Notes under the pieces: generated by a model | Databases searched by the model: none | Told to the model about the DNA's origin: nothing | The model's input: the letters and a program-made list of their open reading frames with translations, nothing else | Made by a program: the position numbers and the translations under genes | Shown: positions 47,071 to 59,317 of the stretch, piece by piece | Layout: every line of letters begins with the position of its first letter | Numbering within the stretch: the first letter of the stretch is position 1 | NCBI GenBank assembly: GCA_022559845.1 | Contig: CM040121.1 | Location: 343,144,243 to 343,208,242 of the forward strand | Direction: 5' to 3' | Source: Amorphophallus konjac | Lineage: Eukaryota; Streptophyta; Magnoliopsida; Alismatales; Araceae | DNA: 64,000 bases

Positions 47071-50000
47071 TAGTCTTGATTTTCTAATTTTAAGCTAGAA
47101 TTTGCATGCACTCCGGTGCACATAGGGCCATACATTGCATATCATAGTTGCATTTCCTACCTTGGTAAGTGATCCTCTCGCCTCCATATTCCTTGGAGTC
47201 GACTAGGTGATCTTATCCGGGACCTCCATAAGTCCCCGTGAGCCATGGATTCTCACACGGACACCGGGCCTGTTGTACCTTTCCACCCCTTAGGCTTGCA
47301 TTTGCATAAGTGTGAGGGAGTTAACCTTAGTCAACCCAAAGTTTGGATCTTATTCCCATAGGATTCCTATCTTGAGGGAATTATTATTAATTCAAATCAT
47401 TAAAACATCTATTAAAATCCCTAAAATATTTCCCATCATATCAACTTGTTTAACTTGGGTGAAAACTCTCACATTGCATTGTTTGTGTTGTTTGGGCTTG
47501 TCCAAGCCAATTAGTGGTGTTTTGTGTTGCATCCACATCTTTCGTCGTTGTTAGGCCCACTTAGGTTACCCCATTTTGTATGTCTATTATCCAGTCCATT
47601 GTCTATTCATCTTTGCATTAGTGGGTCAGCCCCCCTTGTTCTCAAGCCCATTAAGCCATTACTTCCCCACTTGTATTCACTTTGATATCCTTGTATTAAG
47701 TCTCCATTTACCCTCATGGAGTATCATTCTAACCCCTTGTATCATTCTTTTTTTCAATCTTCTTCCCATTCCCGCGTGGAATCCTCTTCCCACGCGGCCC
47801 CATCTTCCCGTGGTCCCTCTGATCCCTCCGAGGAATAGGCTAATCTCATGGCCCATCTTTCAAGCCTTGTTCGCCAAATGGATCCAACCCAGGCCCAACA
47901 TCTTATTGCATCTCATCTTCATGGGCCTCCTTCTCTTAATGGGCCTTCTTCTCTCATTAATGGGCCTCATCATCTTAACGGGCCCCATTCTCCTAATGGG
48001 CCTTATTTTTCTAATGTGACTCATTCTTCTTCTCCTTATGCTGCCAGCCCAATGGGTCCTTATGCTCATGCTTCTTCCAGGCCCACACATCCTTCCATTC
48101 TCGGAATGGGCCCTTCTTCTTCTCAGCCCAGATCCTCTTATCTGGCCAATTATCATCATACTGGTCCGAATTCACATCCTCTTGCTCAAGCTGGCCCATA
48201 TTCTTCTCAATCTCTCCCTACCCATGAGATGACTATTCAAACCCAATGCCAACTTGATGAGCTTCAACGTCGGATCGATCCTAAATCCTTTTTAAGTGTT
48301 TCATTCACTTTCCAAGGTCTTCGTCTCCCACCTCCATCACAAATTCCCACATATCGCCGTTATAGTGGAGTCGGTGACCCGTATGTGCACTTGAAGGAGT
48401 TTGTTTATGAGTCGGCCCAATTTCGACATGACCAACACTTGATGGCTTATCTGTTTGGTCTGTCATTGGAAGGCCCGGCTCGGGATTGGTTCTTCTCTCT
48501 TCCGTAAGAGCAAGTTGTGAATTTTCAAGCTGTACAAGAGGGATTTATTCAACAGTATCAAGATCAGGTTGGGCCCAAGTACTCTATTGTGGATCTGGCC
48601 CATGAGATGATGAAGCCCGACGAGGGGTTCTGCAACTTTGCTGGCCGTTGGCGCCGCCATGCTGCGCAAGTCCCAGGGCACATTCCAGAGAGAGAGCAAA
48701 TCAAGATGCTGATATCCAATGCTACGCCCGAGTATCGGTTTATCTTAGCCCTCAACGACATCACCTCCTGGCAACAACTTTACAGCCGAGCCCGCTTCAT
48801 TCGCCAACAAATCCAAGATTCCCTTGACCCCGAGTCTCCACCATCCACCTCCACATATCAATATTCACCCTCCACGTGCCAACCCTACTCTCCCATGAGT
48901 CAGCCTTCCACCACATATCCCTCCACGAGCCAACCCCCCTTCTATACATACCTATACGCCTCCACATATCAACCTTCCATGAGTCAGCCTCCTGCGTCCG
49001 CATACCCGTCTCTATCTCCACCCCCGATCAAGGTCACACCACATCCCGAGTAGGTGGATGCCGTCTACATACCTCTCCACTCCATTCCACATATGCTATC
49101 ACCAAATCCCTCCTCCGCCGGCCAAGCACTATTGCCTACGCAACATTCACTTCCGTCTCAACAACCTTCTCCACCACCTCATACCCCTCGGCATCTGCCT
49201 TGCCCGAAGCGGGCTCCTTGTCCTCCTTTGCCGGAGTGCTTTACCGACATTTTTAGGGCTTTGATGGCCACTCACGCGTTGCCGCTCTCTCCGGTTGTGC
49301 CTTGCCAACCCGCGGTCGGGAATATGCTTCAATATTATGATTTTCACCGCCAGCAGGGACATTTGGTTGAGGATTGTCCTGAGTTCCGAGAGTATGTTTA
49401 TGGCCTGGAAGGTAATAAAAGGATTGATTGGGCCGCCATGCGTAAAGTTGTTTTAGATCTCCGCAGCAAGCAGCAGCAACAAGAAGCATCGCCCAAGCAG
49501 TCGTCTCCATCTCTACAAGATCGAGGGCACCCCAGTGATTCTTCGTCTAGCGTTGAACCCGCTCCATCACCTACTACCTCACCTACTCTATTACCTGCGC
49601 TATCTCCTATCCAATCCCCGCAACCTCCACAAACCCAAGCTTCTGCTCAGGCTAGTGCCACCTCCCCTCCTTCTATTTCTTCCACCACTACTTCCAACCC
49701 CAATGTCGTTCGACGAGTTGTGTCGACACGTCGACGGTGGGCACCATAACCCCTTTCTTCACTCTTGCCATGTCCACTACTTCCATCGACCACATCACCA
49801 ACTCCGCCATCCTCTCAATCGCCTACACCATCTCCACCACCCTCACCATTGCCTAAACCTCCATCACCCCCGCCATCACCTTTGACCGAGCCTGAGCAAA
49901 TTTCACCTTTGCCGCCCTCGCCCGAGCAAGTCATACCTCCACCCTTACCTTTGCCTCCACCTAAACACACCATACCCGTTGAAACCCCCGCGTCTTCTGA

Positions 50001-50683
50001 ACCTATTCCTATCCCCATTCTTCCACCTATTTCCACCCCACGGAGCGGGTGTGCGTTACCCATGGTGCCCCTTGGGTCTAATCCCCAAGGAGAAAATAAG
50101 CCAAGTCAGGATGATTCGCTGCCGACCGTGCATTTCAAGATCTAAGACATCATTTGCCGAATGCCCATCCGCATCCTGGTCCCTGGTTATTTTGGGGATG
50201 TTGAGCCTACACTCCTAGTGAAGATGGTTGACAAGAAGAGTTCCCTTGAGTTGATGCCAGTTTCTTCCCGAGCAAGGCCGGTGGCAATCTCTTTGCTCGC
50301 TGGAGAGTTCACCGTTGATGCTATTATTTCTCCTCGCTCTATTGCCATTCAGATGATAGGACAAGAAGGGTTCTCTACCCGTGTTGTGCTAACGCATACG
50401 GCCGCCAAGCAGATTATGGGTTCTATGTTCAAGGGGAAATTGGCCGTATCTTCTACACTTTCCGGGGATATTCTGCACTTGTTACGCAATCTTCCTCGGT
50501 TTATTAGCAAGCCGGCCATGTCAACACCGTGTATTACTCTCCCTCAGCTTCACCCGTCTCTTCTAGCAAGGGAGTTATGCTTCAAGTCTGATTACCGAGT
50601 GGAGCTGCCAAATCTCATGCTACTTGTGCCAAGTAACAAGACTTCATGGTTTTATGATATTCAACATTATAAGGAGTTAGTTG

Positions 50684-53097
50684 TGTTGGGTTCGGTGCAG
50701 TATTCAGAGGGGGGGTGAATGAATATAACCCGTTTAAAAAACCTTCACCCAATTAAAAACTAGAATAATAACAAGACAGATTCGACAATCTGAAGCTCAA
50801 CTGGAATTTCGCTCTCTTGACAGATTAAAATATTCTAAGAAAACTAATCAACTCTTCTGCTCAAACAGAAGCCAAACGCTTAGAGCGCCCCTATGCAATC
50901 ATCTAGCGGAAGCAAAAGAAGATAAACCAAACCACAATGCACAAGGGGTTTTTAGGTGGTTCGGTCCTCCAGACCTACATCCACCCCACACTCAACCCGA
51001 GTGTGGCTTCACTAACCGCTGGGCAACACAGCTTGCCAACAATCCGCTGAGCCTCACAGCTTGCTGTCCAGTGGAATCCACCACTGCAACCGCTGGGGAT
51101 TATAGCTTACCCGTCCAGTGGAAACCTCCACTGCAAACCGCTGGGCAATACAGCTTAGCCGTCCAGAGGCATCACCTCTGCAATCCGCTGACTAACAGCT
51201 TGAAAGGAAATGTAAAATGGAAAACAAAAGACAGAACAAGACAGCAACGGAAAGCTGAAACAATAAAGCACAAAATGTAGCTCTAACAATGAGCAACCTC
51301 AGATCTGGTTTTGAACCAAAGATCTGAGGAACGAACTCCTTCTCTCTCTCTCTCTTCTTCTCTTCACACTCTTCTCGAGCTCTCTGCCTCTCTCTTTTTT
51401 TTTCTCTTCTGCTTCTTCCCTCTTTCTTTTCTTCTTCTTCTCTTTTCTCTGGATCGAACAGCTCTCTATTCTTTCTCTCCGCTTCTGCTCTTCTGCTTCG
51501 ATCTGGATCGTGGCTCTCTGTTCTTTTCCTCTCGCCAACTCGATCACCCTTCTTATGTGGAAGAAGGCTCATATATATAGCAGCAGCAGCAGCTAGGGCG
51601 CGTGTGGCTTCCACAGCTCCCGCCCTAAGAATTCGGACCACGTGGCAGTCTCTCAGCAGACTTCATTCCAGCCTCGGATCACGTGCTGCCAGTCACTGGG
51701 GAATATTTCTTCCTCGGACCTGCAAGGAGATGAAAACCATTAAAACTGAGGGCCACAATAACTAAAGCTGCATGAGGTATGTGGTAGCAATTCTAGATGC
51801 ACTGAGAACGACACGAAGATAAAAATAGAAACCAACATGAAGTGTGGTTTCAACACACGAAAGACACGAGGTCTAGGAAGAACAACACGAAGACATAATA
51901 CGGAAACGTCACGAAGTGAAACAAGAGCGACACGAAGTGCAGTAGTGACAGAAACACACACTACACAGAGAACGACATGAAGTGGCACAGAAAGCAACAC
52001 GAGGTGCTGCGATGTCCTGCACGCAATAGAACAAAAACGACACGAAGACGATGAAAACGACACGAGGTGAAGTCACAAAGCGACAAAGACACGAGGTGTA
52101 GGAAACACGACACGAAGACATGAAACAACACGGAGACGAAACAGTAACCGACACGAGTTGAAAACAACACGAAGATGAAAACTAAAATCGACACGGAGTG
52201 TGGTCAAAGCGAGAAAGACACGAAGTCTAAAGCGAAAAATCAACACGAAGATAGAATACAAAGAAACGACTCGAAGTTAGGACAACACTAGGAGAAGACT
52301 GCACGAAGTGAAAACAACACGAAGACAGAAGATGCCACGGCTATCACGACACGTGATGAAGCAGTGGGACCAGAAAGAAACGACACGAGGAACAACAGTA
52401 AGTGACACGAAGTTAAAGAGAAAAACAGCACGAAGACGATGTATGCAACAGTGCAATGTCTAGACTTGAAATCCAATGCAAAAGGCTGTACAAACTTCAT
52501 GAACAATGCATGATTGTACTGGACGATGTATACACTTAGCCTATGCAGACCAATGTACAGACTTTGGCGAAGCAAAAGGCTGTATAGACTTGGAGACCCA
52601 ATGCCATTGTATAGACTTTGCCTAAGACAATGCATGAACTGACGTTGTATATACTTAGCCAATGCAGACCAGTCCGATGTATAGACTTTAAAGAAATGCA
52701 TGCTACAGTGCAATGTCTAGACTTGCTATATGCACGAGACGCTGATGAGGACGGTGGACTGTATAGACTTCTAAATGCTGATGGACACTGACCAGTGTGC
52801 AGACTTCATGAATGTGCAAACTTGTCAACGAGATGCACAATGTATAGACTATGCACATAACAGATCTAACACAAACAATAAATCAGTCATACACGTGCAT
52901 TCTCCAGATGATATACCAGTCACAGTCATGTTGCTATCATCAAAGCACAATGTCATCAAAACACAATAACATTGCTATCATCAAAATACAATATCAAATG
53001 CACTCAAATGCACTCACTGTCTTGCTATCATCAAAACCAAATAGCATTGCTATCATCAAGGTGACATAGCACATGCTTGTGCCTAAGAGGCACAACA
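50684..53097. mobile_element. Solo LTR inserted in the family X frame
   Basis: It starts TGTTGGGTTCGG and ends GGCACAACA, with short inverted ends TGTTG/CAACA, and is flanked by AGTTG at 50679-50683 and 53098-53102, a 5-bp target-site duplication. The length is 2414 bp. GGGGGGTGAATGAATATAACC near the start and AGGTGGTTCGG...CCTACATCCACCCC at 50953-50990 are typical of LTRs of this plant type. No primer site or coding region is inside. Removing it with one AGTTG puts the two halves of the host frame in phase, and the joined region aligns with the uninterrupted minus-strand copy around 58990. Confidence 0.88.
51770..52860. repeat. CACGAAG-type and GTATAGACTT-type short repeats in the solo LTR
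   Basis: From 51810 to about 52440 the words ACACGAAGT, ACACGAGGT and AACACGAAGAC recur every 15-30 bp. From 52450 to 52860 words like GTATAGACTT and GTCTAGACTTG recur, separated by AATGCA-rich spacers. CT-rich DNA lies at 51340-51440, and ACCGCTGGG...AGCTT units repeat near 51016-51200. All are internal to the LTR. The open frames in this region follow from the repeats and are not genes. Confidence 0.7.
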
Positions 53098-53821
53098 AGT
53101 TGTTCAAGAATGTCCATCTACTGTTGTTAGCTCTAAGTGTCTAGGGGCAACCGCCCTGATGAAGCTGCATATTCATAGCCGGGTCAGGTCCTCTGTTAGA
53201 TGGGCCCGTTATTTAAGGAGACACTACAAAATAAGAAGCCTGAAGGTCCAAGCTCGCATCAAGCAGGTCTATTTCAAGCCAATTTCAGCTAAGAAGAGGC
53301 GGTGGCACAGGTGCAAGACCCGTCAATTGTGCATTCAGGGGTCCACCTCTTCCTCCCTTTCTTTTCATTCATCGTTCCTTCTGCTCAGCTCCCACCCTTG
53401 GGTGGTGTATCTTCCCACTTCAGATCCTGCTACTATCATCTTCTCCTCTCTTCCCAGGTCCACAAACCCCCATTCCTCTTCTTCCCATCCAGAGTCTCTG
53501 GATTTTCTCTCCTCTCACAATTCTGGGCCTCGGCCTATGCCCTCTTATCATCCTAATCTCGGGACATCTCCCAGTTCTTCTCCTCTGGTATCCCCGGGCT
53601 CTCCTTCTTATTCCCCAACCTTGTCGGGTGTCTATGATTCTCCTTCCCCGACTCTATCGGGTGGTCCTCATTCTTCTTCTCCGACCCTGTCGGATGTCTA
53701 CCATTCTCTTTCTCCGATCATTTCAGATGATTCTCTTTCTCATCTTTCTACTCATTCTTCTTCACCCTTTCAGGGTTCTTGCCCTTTTTCATGCTATTTT
53801 CGAGGCTTTAGTCCGCCCTGA

Positions 53822-55600
53822 TCTTAGCTAATCTGCTTTATTCTGTATTTGGTTCCTTGTTATCAGGGACTTAGTGTCTTAACGAGAGAGTTTTAGCCCT
53901 CATCTCTCTTCATTTTTATCTCTTCTTCGTCCAGTATGATGTCTGCCACTCCTCTGTGTCGAGGAATCCAATCCTTTGCTCTCCTTTCATCCTTTATCCT
54001 AACAAGCAAGGAATACAAAGCTACTCGCGCTCCTCAAAGCTCGATGATCGAGATCGCTTTGGGATGCCGATTTTCACGCCATGGATTTGTAAAGGTATCT
54101 TTATTTTGAGCAAAGAAACATGCTTTCATTTCCATTATTACTCATGCACATGCTTATAACGTTGGTTCCTCGACATGGTTAAGTGGCTTTTAGAAATTTA
54201 CTTAGTTCATTTAAAATGAGTTCACTTTTGCAGCATCCTTAGGCTGGTGATAGCTCCGCGCTGGGAGTCTAGTTCTTTCCCTGATCGTTGAGGGTGACCA
54301 TTGAGCATGGGTTTTCACACACCACACGGCGAGCCATAGTCGATCTCTCTGAGGCACACCGTTGCTGCTTCGGCCATACTTTGGGTATGCACAAAGGTCA
54401 TTTTCTCTTCTCTACTCGTCCAAGTGCAGGGGCAAGAGATGGATGGATGAGATGACCAACCTAGGCGCTCCCTAATACGAGAGAGGTCTCAAATAGGGGC
54501 AGTCTTGACCCTCGAATACGAGCGTTCATGCAATATCTAGCCAATAAGGGCTATCAAAATAAGAATGAATAAATATGTAAAATTATGAATCAAAGGCATG
54601 GCAAGAGTGGCAGTAAAGTTCCCCGCGGGACGTCATGAGCCCGGTCGCATGTGTGCCTGATAAATATGGGTCTAAAAATCAAAGATGGAAAGTCCCGACG
54701 CAACAGACCTATCTCTTTGAGGGGTGGTGCCTTGGAAGGAATTCAAGTCTTGATATCTCCCATCCTGCATAAAGCTTGTCCCCAATTTTCTTCTATTCCT
54801 CCCTCTTAGGCTGGGTTGTATCCCGGGTATGGTCTTAGTAGGGGCACCATTCTTTAGAGGCAGTTGATTGTGGTAAGCCACCCTCACATGCACACCCTGC
54901 TCAAGGGAAGTCTTTAATGAGAGGGGAGGGACGGCGATCCCTGGCCAATAGTTCGAGCCTGTCTTTGGGTGCTATGGATTGTTATTTCAAAATACCAAAA
55001 AAATGAGCTATTATCAAAAATCTAAAAAATGAGATATTTTCAAAAATTCAAAAAAATGAAATATTGTTCAAAATCCAAAACAATGAGATATTGTTCAAAA
55101 TCCAAAAAAATGAAATATTTATCAAAATCCAAAAAATGAGATATTGCCAAAAATCCAAAAAATGAGATATTGTTCAAAAAAAATCAAATGTCGTTCAAAA
55201 TCCAAAAAAATCAGAAAAATTGAAAAATCTAAAAATATTTATCTTTTACATTTTATTTTGAGAACAGATACGTAATCTGTTTGCTAAGTGTGCAAGCTAC
55301 AGGTTGTAGGTTCAAGCTTTCCTTGCTCTATCTTTCGCTCTGCCTCCTGCTCATATTCTTCGATCTATTCTCATCTCTTTAATCCTATCTCTGGATCTGT
55401 TCTGAAGCTCATGGCCTTCTCAGCTTTCGCATATCTACCTAATCATGTCTCCATGAGAGGGAATTGCCTCATGATTTTAAACCTGGCGGTTCTGCTTCGT
55501 CTGATCTTGGGCTTTGATTGAAGAATGTGTTTGTTGTCTTTATCATGTCTATGCTTCTCCATGTCTTTTGTCCCGATGTGTCCTTGTCATATGTGTCTAT
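53822..55600 (+). repeat. Family X 3' internal non-coding region, plus copy
   Basis: This follows the end of the X frame and has no supported coding region. Landmarks are GATAGCTCCGCGCTGGGAGT (54249), GGGAGGGACGGCGATCCC (54923), an AT-rich minisatellite (54990-55235) and GATCTTGGGCTTTGATTG (about 55502). It is matched in reverse complement by 56712-58270 and, in part, in the same orientation by 63506-64000. It ends at about 55600 against an inverted primer site. Confidence 0.75.
54990..55235. repeat. AT-rich minisatellite, unit about 26 bp
   Basis: About nine copies of a unit like AAAATCCAAAAAATGAGATATTGTTC. The inverted counterpart at 56985-57130 has about five units and the one at 46090-46160 about two or three, so the copy number differs among X copies. 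Confidence 0.8.
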
Positions 55601-56711
55601 GTCCCACCGTGATCGCCAAAAAACTATAGATTTGTTTTAATTAGATTCCTATCCCGCCCCCTTTAAATACATACATGCATAAACATGTGAATCAAAGACA
55701 AGGGAGATGAAAGGATGAGAACTACTAACCGTGATCGCCACCAAGGATTAACAACGCCAAAGGATGAAGAAGTGTAAAGAACGGCGACGTGTACCTTGGA
55801 AAGAAAACTTGATCGCGCTTGACAAACGAGGTGCGGGGAACTTTGTGGATTCAAACCACCTCTCCCTCCAGCCGGCTAGAGGAAGAGGGCCTCACGTTGT
55901 ATTCATGCTCTCCTGCAAAACAAAAGTAAAACAAGGATAAAAAACCCATTAGAACATGAAGTGTAGCATCAATCTCGCAGTGATAAAATAAGGGTAGAAA
56001 TTGAGGGCAAACTCACCGGGGGGAGGTTCTTAACCCCTGTGGATGGGTGAAAATAATAGGGGGATGTGTTGTGCATACATGAGATTTGAAATCATGATAT
56101 TTGATTGAGAGAATAGAGATAAAATGATGATACAAAATGTGTAAAAGTGCATGTAGCAGAAAAGTGCAGGAAACTGTGATGAGTTGTGGTTTTAAGAGGA
56201 AGAGAACTAAGAATATAGATCATGAAATCAAGCCCAGAAGGATGCAATGGAAGCTAATACTTCCCTCTTCAAGCCAAGGTCAAAGTTGTGAGTTGGAATT
56301 GTAGCATGGCTTCGCCCCGAACCAATAAAGAGCCCCCCCGTCGCGATTGTGAACTGGACAGTTTTTATAGAGTTTTATAAGAAAGCCCCATCTTCTTATC
56401 ACGATTCCCGGAGATATAGTCTAAGATAAATCAAGTTCTCTGGATCAAACTCGAGATAATACTATGGACAAGAGATAGGAACAAACGGGGATCAATTCGG
56501 AGGAGGATTCTAGAAGATATGGCTCTTGGAAGGTAGCCCCGTCGTACTGGAAAATAGAATTTTAGTTGTACTAGGATGCTTAAATCTTGATCTTGCGACC
56601 CAGATCCCGAGAGATATAGCCAATGAAAATTTGATTTCTATGAACCAAATTCAAGATAATACAAAGGGCTAGAAGTAGGAAAAATGGGGATCGATTTGGA
56701 TAAGAATTGAA
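55601..56711 (-). mobile_element. Family X LTR fragment (b) with primer binding site
   Basis: On the minus strand this is the 3' part of an X LTR (56711 to 55625) followed by the 18-base primer site at 55618-55601. It contains the TATA box (56369-56362), the intron (56016-55913) with a consensus GTGAGT donor, the CCGGCTGGAGGGAG block and the internal half primer site (55740-55728). It is cut at about 56711, at the point matching GATCCCCATTTTT of copy (a). Immediately after the primer site it meets antisense X sequence. Confidence 0.8.
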
Positions 56712-58271
56712 TTAATTGCCAGATTCATAATCGTGAGGTAAAGTCCTCTCATATAGATACAATCATTGTAAACAAAAGTTGAGAAGGACATAAGCTTCAG
56801 ACCAGATCGAGAGACATGAATGACGAAGAGAACAGATCAGAAGATGTGGGCAAGAGACAGAGCACAAAGATATAGCAAGGAATGCTTGAGTACCTGCAAC
56901 ATGCACATTTAGCAAACATATTACGTATCTATTCTCAAAATAAAATGTAAAAGATAAACATCTTTAGATTTTTCAATTTTCTTGATTTTTTTAGATTTTG
57001 AAAATATTTGATTTCTTTATTTGAACAATATTTCATTTTTTTAGATTTTTGACAATATCTCATTTTTTTAGATTTTTGACAATATCTCATTTTTTAGATT
57101 TTTGACAATATCTCATTTTTTTGGTATTTTTGAATAGTAATCCGCAGCACCCAAAGACAGGCTTGAACTACTGGCCAGGGATCGCCGTCCCTCCCCTCTC
57201 ATTAAAGACTTCCCTTGAGTAGGGCATGCATGTGAGGGTGGCTTACCACAACCAACCGCGTCTAAAGAACGGTGCCCCTACTAAGGCCATACCCGAGATA
57301 CAACCCAGCCTAAGAGGGAGGAGTAGAAGAAAAATTGGAGGCAAGCTTTATGCAGGATGGGAGACATCAGAACTTAAATTCCTTCTAGGGCACCACCCCT
57401 CAAAGAGTAGGTCTGTTGCGCCGGGACTTTGTGTCTTTGATTTTGAGACCCATATTTACTAGGCACGCATGCGACCGGGCTCATGACATCCCGCAGGGAA
57501 CTGTACTGCCACTCTTGCCATGCCTTTGATTCATAATTTTGCATATTTATTCATTCTTATTTTGATAGCCCTTATTGGCAAGATATTGCATGAACGCTCA
57601 TATTCGAGGGTCACGACTGCCCCTATTTGAGACCTCTCTCGTATTAGGGAGTGCCTAGGTTGGTCATCTTATCCATCAATCCCTTGCCCCTGCACTTGGC
57701 CGAGCAGAGAAGAGAAAACGACATTTGTGCATACCCAAAGTATGGCCAAAGCAGCAACGGTGTGTCTCAGAGAGATCGGCTATGGCTCGCCGTGTAGTGT
57801 GTAAAAAACCCATGCTAAAAGGTCACCCTTAATGATCGGGGAAAGAACTAGACTCCCAGCGTGGAGCTATCACTAGCCTAAGGATGCAGCAGAAGTGAAC
57901 TCATTCTAAATGAGCTAAGCAAATTTCTAAAAGCCAGTTAACCATGTCGAGGAACCAACGTTATAAGCATGTGCAGGAGTAATAAGAGTAATAGCAATGA
58001 TAACATATTCTTGCACAAAATAAAAATACCTTTGCAAATCCGTGGAGTGATCTTGACCATCGAGCTTTGAGGAGTGCGTGCTTTATTTTTCTTGCTTGAC
58101 AGGATAAAAGGGAGAGGATAGCAAAGGGATTGAAAGATTCCTTGACATGGAGGAGCGATAGACACCAAACTAGACGAAGGAGGATAAAAAGGAAGAGAGA
58201 TGAGGGCTAGAACTCCCTCGTTAAGGCACAGAGACCCTGATAACAAGGAACCAGATACAGAAGAAACCAGA
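56712..58271 (-). repeat. Family X 3' internal region, inverted copy
   Basis: Reverse complement of the plus-strand region 53822-55480 with the landmarks in mirrored order: the minisatellite at 56985-57130, GGGATCGCCGTCCCTCCC at 57178, and CTCCCAGCGTGGAGCTATC at 57854. The frames within it are conserved words rather than genes. With its partner it forms an inverted repeat of more than 2 kb around LTR fragment (b). Confidence 0.75.
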
Positions 58272-59317
58272 TTAGCTCAGATCAAGGCGGACTAAAGCCT
58301 CGAAAGTAGCAAGAGAAAGGGCGAAGACCCCGAAAGGGAGAAGAGGAGAGAATAGAAAGACAGTGAGAGGATTGCTGTGAAGATGAGGAAGAAGGAGAAT
58401 GATCATCCGACGTGGCCGGAGAAGGAGAGTAGTAGTCATCCAGCAGGGCCAGAAAGGATCATAAGCAACACCTAGAAGTCCTGGGGAAGAATCAGAGGTA
58501 ACACCGTGAAGTCCCGGGGAAGAAGAATCAGGTGATGTCTCGAGATTGGGATGGAAGGATGACATAGGTCGGGGCCTAGAATCGTGAGAGGAGGGATAAT
58601 TCGAAGACTCCATATGAAGAGGAGGAAAGGAAGAATAGGGGCTTGCGGACCCTAGAAGAGAGGAGAAGATCATAGAAGTCAGTTCTGAAGAGGGAAGATA
58701 CACCACCGAAGGGTGGGAGCTGAGCAGACGGAACGATGAATGAAAAGAAAGGGAGGAAGAGGTGGACCCCTGAATGCACAACTGACGGCTCCTGAACCTG
58801 CGCCGCCGTCTCTTCTTAGCTGAAATTGGCTTGAAATGGACCTGCTTGATGCGAGCTTGGACCTTCAGACCTCTTATTTTGTAGTGTCTCCTTAAATAAC
58901 GGGCCCATCTGGCAGAGGACCTGACCCGGCCATGAATATGCAGCTTCACCGGGGCGGTTGCCCCTAGACACCCGGTGCTAGAAATATGCTGACATTCTTG
59001 GGCAAGTGACTCCTTAGAAGGATGAATATCAAAAAACCATAGAGTTTTGTCTTTCGGCACAAGCAACATGATATTCGGCAACTCCACTTGGTAATCAAGC
59101 CTGAAGCACAACTCCCTTAATAAAAGAGCAGGACGAAACTGAGGGAGAGTAATGCGCGACGTTGATGTGGCCAGCATACCATCAAACCGAGGAAGATTGC
59201 ATAACAAGTGTAGAATGTCCTTGAAAAATGCCGAAGATACGGCCAATTGCCTCTTGAATAGGGAACCCATATTCTGCTTGGCGGCCGTATGTGTTAGCAC
59301 AACACGGGTAGAGAACC
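58272..59317 (-). pseudogene. Family X unknown-domain frame, truncated copy without stops
   Basis: An open frame of about 348 codons on the minus strand, from the break at 59317 to a stop at 58272. It starts inside the unknown domain (FSTRVVLTHTAAKQNMGS), passes LLCNLPRFDG, FRLDYQVELPNIMLLVPKDK and CLGATAPVKLHIHGRVRSSA, then a basic stretch ending KKRRRRRFRSRQLC and a Ser-rich tail. It aligns residue for residue with the two parts of the plus copy on either side of the solo LTR. The gag part is missing because an X LTR piece begins at 59318. It has no internal stop, unlike the gag of the plus copy. Confidence 0.75.

Larger units (their letters stand above)
47716..53821 (+). pseudogene. Family X long frame: gag plus unknown domain, interrupted by a solo LTR
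   Basis: One frame runs from ATG 47716 with in-frame stops at 47836, 48505, 49051, 49747 and 50143, to 50683, and continues after the inserted solo LTR to a TGA at 53819. In order: an N-terminal NGP-rich part; a capsid-like region (GVGDPYVHLKEFVYES, FGLSLEGPARDWFFSLP, CNFAGRWRRHAAQVPG); a knuckle-like FHRQQGHLVEDC, of the C-x2-H-x4-H-x4-C type seen in Tat/Ogre-like gags, with Tyr where the first Cys is expected; a long Pro-rich linker (49750-50140); an unrecognised domain from ILVPGYFGDVEPTLLVKM to MLLVPSNKTSWFYDI; a basic stretch WARYLRRHYKIR...KKRRW; and a Ser-rich tail. No protease, RT, RNase H or integrase motif appears. The stops make this copy inactive. Confidence 0.75.

Noticed and set aside
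49535..49885. Leu/His-rich frame overlapping the gag linker
   Set aside because: It is an off-frame reading of the Pro-rich linker, whose main frame continues the gag polyprotein.
51192..51641. Lys/Glu/Arg-rich minus-strand frame
   Set aside because: It reads the CT-rich tract of the solo LTR; composition alone keeps it open.
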